A DNA stretch of 9,458 bases, from the NCBI GenBank assembly GCA_017561105.1, contig JAFZDR010000222.1:1-9458 (forward strand), read 5' to 3'. The position numbers and the translations under genes are program-made. Shown here piece after piece: positions 6,688 to 9,458 of this stretch. The notes under the pieces were generated by a model that saw nothing but the letters and a program-made list of their open reading frames with translations, searched no databases and was not told the origin of the DNA. Source of the DNA: Alistipes sp. GTDB lineage: Bacteria; Bacteroidota; Bacteroidia; Bacteroidales; Rikenellaceae. Numbering within the stretch: position 1 is the stretch's first letter; each line of letters starts with the position of its first letter.

Positions 6688-8021
6688 TGGAACAAAAGCA
6701 ACATATTGACTTTCATATCGTAACAGTGGCCGACAAGCCACTGTTCGACTATTATATTCTCTCGTCCAAGGAGCAGAACTGCGACCTCAACTTTGCAAAT
6801 ATCTTCTGCTGGAGCGCAACCTACCATAGCGAGGTTGCCGAGGCGGAGGATTTTTTGGTTATTCGCTTCGATAATGGTGGTGCCAAGTGCTATATGCAGC
6901 CCGTGGGCAGTGGCGATAAGAGGGTAATTCTGGAGTTGTTACGCAGGGATGCCTTCGAGCAACGAACACCGCTGCGCCTGTATGGCCTGTCGCACGAGTG
7001 GCGCACATTTTTGGAGGAGAACTACCCCGAGGAGTTCGCATTCGACACTCCGCGAGCACTGTGTGACTACATCTACCGCGTCGATGACTTGGCGCAGTTG
7101 CCGGGTCGAAAATATCAACCCAAGCGCAACCACATCAATCGCTTTGTGGCGCGTTATAAGTGGCATGCCGAACCCCTTTCGAGGGCAAATATCAAGGATT
7201 GCCTTGCCCTGAACGATAAGTGGCTGGCAAATCGCGAGGTGGGAGATATGGAGCGAGCCGAGCAGCAGACGCTGCGTTGTGCATTCGAAAACTTCGAGGC
7301 ACTTGGCTTGCGCGGTATTGTGTTGTATGCCGACGGAGTACCTGCCGCCTTTTCGTATGGTACACCGATAAACCACTCAACCTTCTGTACCCACATCGAG
7401 AAGCATGATAACACGATAGAGGGTGCTGCAACGATGATAAACCGCCTTATGGCACAGTCGCTGGATGAGGAGTTCGAGTTCGTAAATCGTGAGGATGACC
7501 TCGGCTTGGAGGGTTTGCGCTTTGCGAAGATGTCGTATCATCCCGCACTCTTGCTCGATAAAATTTCGGCACTCCACCTTACGGATGAGCAGCGCCAGAT
7601 GCGACGAATGTGGCACGAAATCTTTGGCGACGAGATTGCCGAGATCGATACATTCTTAATACGCCACTCCGAGGCCGTTCCAATGATTTACAAGGATAGG
7701 GATAGGGTTGTGTCGATGCTCTTTGTGGTGCCATTGCAGATGTGGGAGCAGCGCGTGGCATACATCTATGCCGTAGCCACACTTGCCGAGTATCGTGGTC
7801 GTGGTATTGCCTCTAATTTGCTTGGCGAGGCGTTGCGCTATATCGAGGAGAGCAGAGCGTTCGATTGTGCCGCACTTATTCCGAGCAGCACCGAGTCGAA
7901 ACGACTCTACGAGCGCTTAGGCTTCGAAAATGTTCAAAAACCGATGATCTTCCCGGTTAATGACTATTTAGGTACGGGCTCCGTTCCTCACGACCTTGCA
8001 ATGATAAAGATATGCGAATAA
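6687..8021 (+). CDS. DUF2156 domain fused to a GNAT acetyltransferase domain
   Basis: The ATG at 6687 overlaps the nadC stop (TAATG) and gives 444 residues; a GTG at 6681 in the same frame would add two. Residues about 5-290 form a DUF2156 domain, related to the C-terminal domain of phosphatidylglycerol lysyltransferases, itself a GNAT-like fold. It shows NCDLNFANIF near the start, KRNHIN (146-151) and NREDDLGLEGLR (267-278). Residues about 295-444 form a second, standard GNAT domain with the acetyl-CoA loop RGRGIA (370-375, fitting R-x-x-G-x-A) after a YIYAVAT strand, and SKRLYERLGFENV at the end. There is no membrane segment or signal, so it should be cytoplasmic. GNAT enzymes move an acyl group from acyl-CoA to an amine, while some DUF2156 proteins use aminoacyl-tRNA; the substrate here is unknown. 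As I recall, Bacteroides often encodes the two halves separately, so this is a probable gene fusion. It is the last gene before the terminator. Confidence 0.88.
   Translation: MEQKQHIDFHIVTVADKPLFDYYILSSKEQNCDLNFANIFCWSATYHSEVAEAEDFLVIRFDNGGAKCYMQPVGSGDKRVILELLRRDAFEQRTPLRLYGLSHEWRTFLEENYPEEFAFDTPRALCDYIYRVDDLAQLPGRKYQPKRNHINRFVARYKWHAEPLSRANIKDCLALNDKWLANREVGDMERAEQQTLRCAFENFEALGLRGIVLYADGVPAAFSYGTPINHSTFCTHIEKHDNTIEGAATMINRLMAQSLDEEFEFVNREDDLGLEGLRFAKMSYHPALLLDKISALHLTDEQRQMRRMWHEIFGDEIAEIDTFLIRHSEAVPMIYKDRDRVVSMLFVVPLQMWEQRVAYIYAVATLAEYRGRGIASNLLGEALRYIEESRAFDCAALIPSSTESKRLYERLGFENVQKPMIFPVNDYLGTGSVPHDLAMIKICE
6722..6745 (+). repeat. Perfect inverted repeat (9-bp stem, 6-base loop) inside the fusion gene
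   Basis: AACAGTGGC (6722-6730) is perfectly complementary to GCCACTGTT (6737-6745) across the loop CGACAA. It begins 35 bases after the start codon of the DUF2156-GNAT gene. No T-run follows, so it is not a standard intrinsic terminator. In RNA it could form a stable hairpin that slows early translation or marks a processing site between nadC and its downstream partner, but it may also be a by-product of the encoded residues (TVADKPLF). Confidence 0.45.
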
Positions 8022-8058
8022 AAAGAGTGGAGAAATCAAATTCCCCACTCTTTTTTTT
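8021..8058 (+). terminator. Shared bidirectional intrinsic terminator
   Basis: AAAAGAGTGG (8021-8030) pairs perfectly with CCACTCTTTT (8045-8054), and the stem continues past one A-C mismatch with GAA/TTC (8032-8034 with 8041-8043) to a six-base loop. An eight-base T-run (8051-8058) follows on the + strand, ending the long + strand gene run. Read on the - strand, the A-rich left flank becomes a TTTTTATT tract, so the same hairpin can also stop transcription of the converging SulP gene. The left arm begins at the last base of the upstream stop codon. Confidence 0.88.
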
Positions 8059-8073
8059 GTATTATTTCAGACG

Positions 8074-9458
8074 CTACGCAGCGAAATCCTTAGAGAGCTC
8101 TTTTGCTCGCTCCAAAGCCTTATCGATGTTGCCGAGAACATTCTCCTTGCCGAGCATTGCAACGACTCCTGCACGCTCGATAGCATTATATACCTTCTCG
8201 TTTACACCCGAAAGAATTACGGTCTGGCCATTCTTGATTGCCGACTCGATAAAGATCTCGAGATTGTGCAAACCTGTCGAGTCGATAAACGACACCTTGC
8301 GCATGCGAACGATGCGGATAGGCATAGCGTCGCGCTTTGATGTCAACTCCTCGAACTTGGTGGCTACACCGAAGAAGAACGGACCATCGATCTCGAACAC
8401 CTCAACACCCTGCGGAATGGCGAGCTGAACATCGCCCTCCTCGCCGTCGTGGTGCAACTCCATCTCGTTACGCAAGATAGAGATCTTCGATGTCTCCATA
8501 ATTCGGCGCACGAAGAGAACCACAGCCAATACCAAACCAACCTCGATTGCGATAGTGAGGTCGAAGATGATGGTGAGCAACATTGTGGTGAAGAGAATTG
8601 CAATATCCGAGCGCGACTGACGGCACATCGAACGAATTGTGCGCCAACCGCTCATGTTGTACGATACCATAATCAACACACCCGCCAAGCAAGGCATCGG
8701 AATAGCACCTACCAAGCCGCCCAAGAAGAGCAATACAAGGAGGAGAACTACGGTGTGAACAATACCTGCGATAGGAGTGCGGCCACCATTGTTGATGTTT
8801 GCCATTGTACGAGCGATAGCACCTGTAGCAGGGATACCACCGAAGAAAGGAACTACGATATTTGCAGCACCCTGTGCTATAAGCTCGGTGTTAGAGTTAT
8901 GGCGCGAGTTGATTACGCCGTCGGCAACCATAGCCGAGAGCAACGACTCGATAGCGCCCAACATGGCAATGGTAAATGCTGTAGGGAGCAAGCTCTGAAC
9001 TGTAGACCAGAATGTTGCACCCTCGGCAAGAGCCGGAATGCGGAATGAAGGCAAGCCCGATGGCAACTCGTAGAGGTCGCCAATGGTTGCTACAGGGTGG
9101 ATACCCGCAAACCTCTCCAAAGCCCAGGTGAGGGCAGTCATAATGATGATTGCAAGCAACGAGCCCGGCATCTTCTTCGAGATGTAAGGTGTGCCTACGA
9201 TAATGGCAATTGAGCCAAGGCCGATGCCTAACGACCACCAGTTGATATTACCGAGGTTTGCGAAGTAGCACTCCCACTTCTCGATAAAGTTTGCCGGAAC
9301 CTTCTCAATGCCAAGACCGAGCAAATCGTTAATCTGTGTCGAGAAGATTGTTACAGCGATACCTGCGGTGAAGCCCACGATGATAGGGTAGGGCATAAAC
9401 TTGATGATGGTACCGAGCTTGAACACACCCATCAACACGAGCATAATACCCGCCATAA
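8074..9458 (-). CDS. SulP-family anion transporter with STAS domain, N-terminus cut by window edge
   Basis: This is an inner-membrane secondary transporter. About 461 codons are visible; family members are usually about 550 residues, so some 90-100 N-terminal residues lie beyond the right edge, and the ATG at 9456 is an internal Met in a segment (MAGIMLVLMGVFKLG) normally found well inside the protein. Several membrane spans follow, with the family signature ELIAQGAANI, then GGIPATGAIARTMANI and NNGGRTPIAGIVH, and later IAIEVGLVL before the membrane part ends. The last 100 or so residues are a cytoplasmic STAS domain with the conserved SFIDSTGLHN loop (D392-S393 of the visible part), the site that is phosphorylated in SpoIIAA-type STAS proteins. 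SulP members carry sulfate, bicarbonate, or dicarboxylates; the sequence does not decide among these. It converges on the + strand genes and shares their terminator. Confidence 0.95.
   Translation of the reverse strand, partial: MAGIMLVLMGVFKLGTIIKFMPYPIIVGFTAGIAVTIFSTQINDLLGLGIEKVPANFIEKWECYFANLGNINWWSLGIGLGSIAIIVGTPYISKKMPGSLLAIIIMTALTWALERFAGIHPVATIGDLYELPSGLPSFRIPALAEGATFWSTVQSLLPTAFTIAMLGAIESLLSAMVADGVINSRHNSNTELIAQGAANIVVPFFGGIPATGAIARTMANINNGGRTPIAGIVHTVVLLLVLLFLGGLVGAIPMPCLAGVLIMVSYNMSGWRTIRSMCRQSRSDIAILFTTMLLTIIFDLTIAIEVGLVLAVVLFVRRIMETSKISILRNEMELHHDGEEGDVQLAIPQGVEVFEIDGPFFFGVATKFEELTSKRDAMPIRIVRMRKVSFIDSTGLHNLEIFIESAIKNGQTVILSGVNEKVYNAIERAGVVAMLGKENVLGNIDKALERAKELSKDFAA

Noticed and set aside
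5683..6741. Long open frame antisense to nadC (also 352 codons)
   Set aside because: It mirrors nadC and the lipoprotein end; the equal length to the cysS antisense frame is coincidence, since the two proteins share no visible similarity.
8449..9048. + strand open frame opposite the SulP gene (199 codons)
   Set aside because: It is opposite conserved transporter sequence and its translation is a low-complexity mix rich in His, Asn, Cys and Arg with no leader or domain.
9454..9456. ATG as the true start of the SulP transporter
   Set aside because: The following residues match a segment about 90-100 residues inside SulP proteins, so the gene continues past the edge of the window.

Overview
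The window looks like chromosomal DNA from a member of the Bacteroidales, possibly Alistipes or a related Rikenellaceae. The evidence is a DUF2723 membrane protein of the Bacteroidetes type, a TonB-dependent receptor followed by a small lipoprotein, a DUF2156 protein, roughly even base composition with strong preference for TCG serine codons, and A-rich rather than Shine-Dalgarno leaders before several genes. The genus is a guess; the order is much safer.

Layout. Six genes run on the + strand from the left edge to 8021 with gaps of 39, 5, 13 and 29 bases and then a one-base overlap, so they could form one transcript. They are: the C-terminal part of a DUF2723 protein (edge to 1495); cysS, cysteinyl-tRNA synthetase (1535-3004); a TonB-dependent outer-membrane receptor starting at GTG (3010-5298); a small secreted lipoprotein (5312-5806); nadC, quinolinate phosphoribosyltransferase (5836-6687); and a DUF2156 domain fused to a GNAT acetyltransferase domain (6687-8021). 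A hairpin with a T-run at 8021-8058 ends this run. On the - strand, converging on the same hairpin, lies a SulP-family anion transporter with a C-terminal STAS domain (8074 to the right edge, N-terminus missing). No gene-free stretch exceeds 52 bases.

How the genes relate. CysS and NadC are housekeeping enzymes for translation and NAD synthesis. The receptor and the lipoprotein directly after it look like an outer-membrane uptake pair of unknown substrate inserted between them. The receptor lacks the N-terminal extension of SusC proteins and no SusD gene is present, so a polysaccharide utilisation locus is unlikely. I see no insertion sequence, CRISPR array, tRNA, rRNA, phage or clear defence system. 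The most notable points are the DUF2156-GNAT fusion, the receptor-lipoprotein pair, a perfect 9-bp hairpin just inside the fusion gene, and the shared terminator. I do not see strong evidence for a wholly new biological system here.
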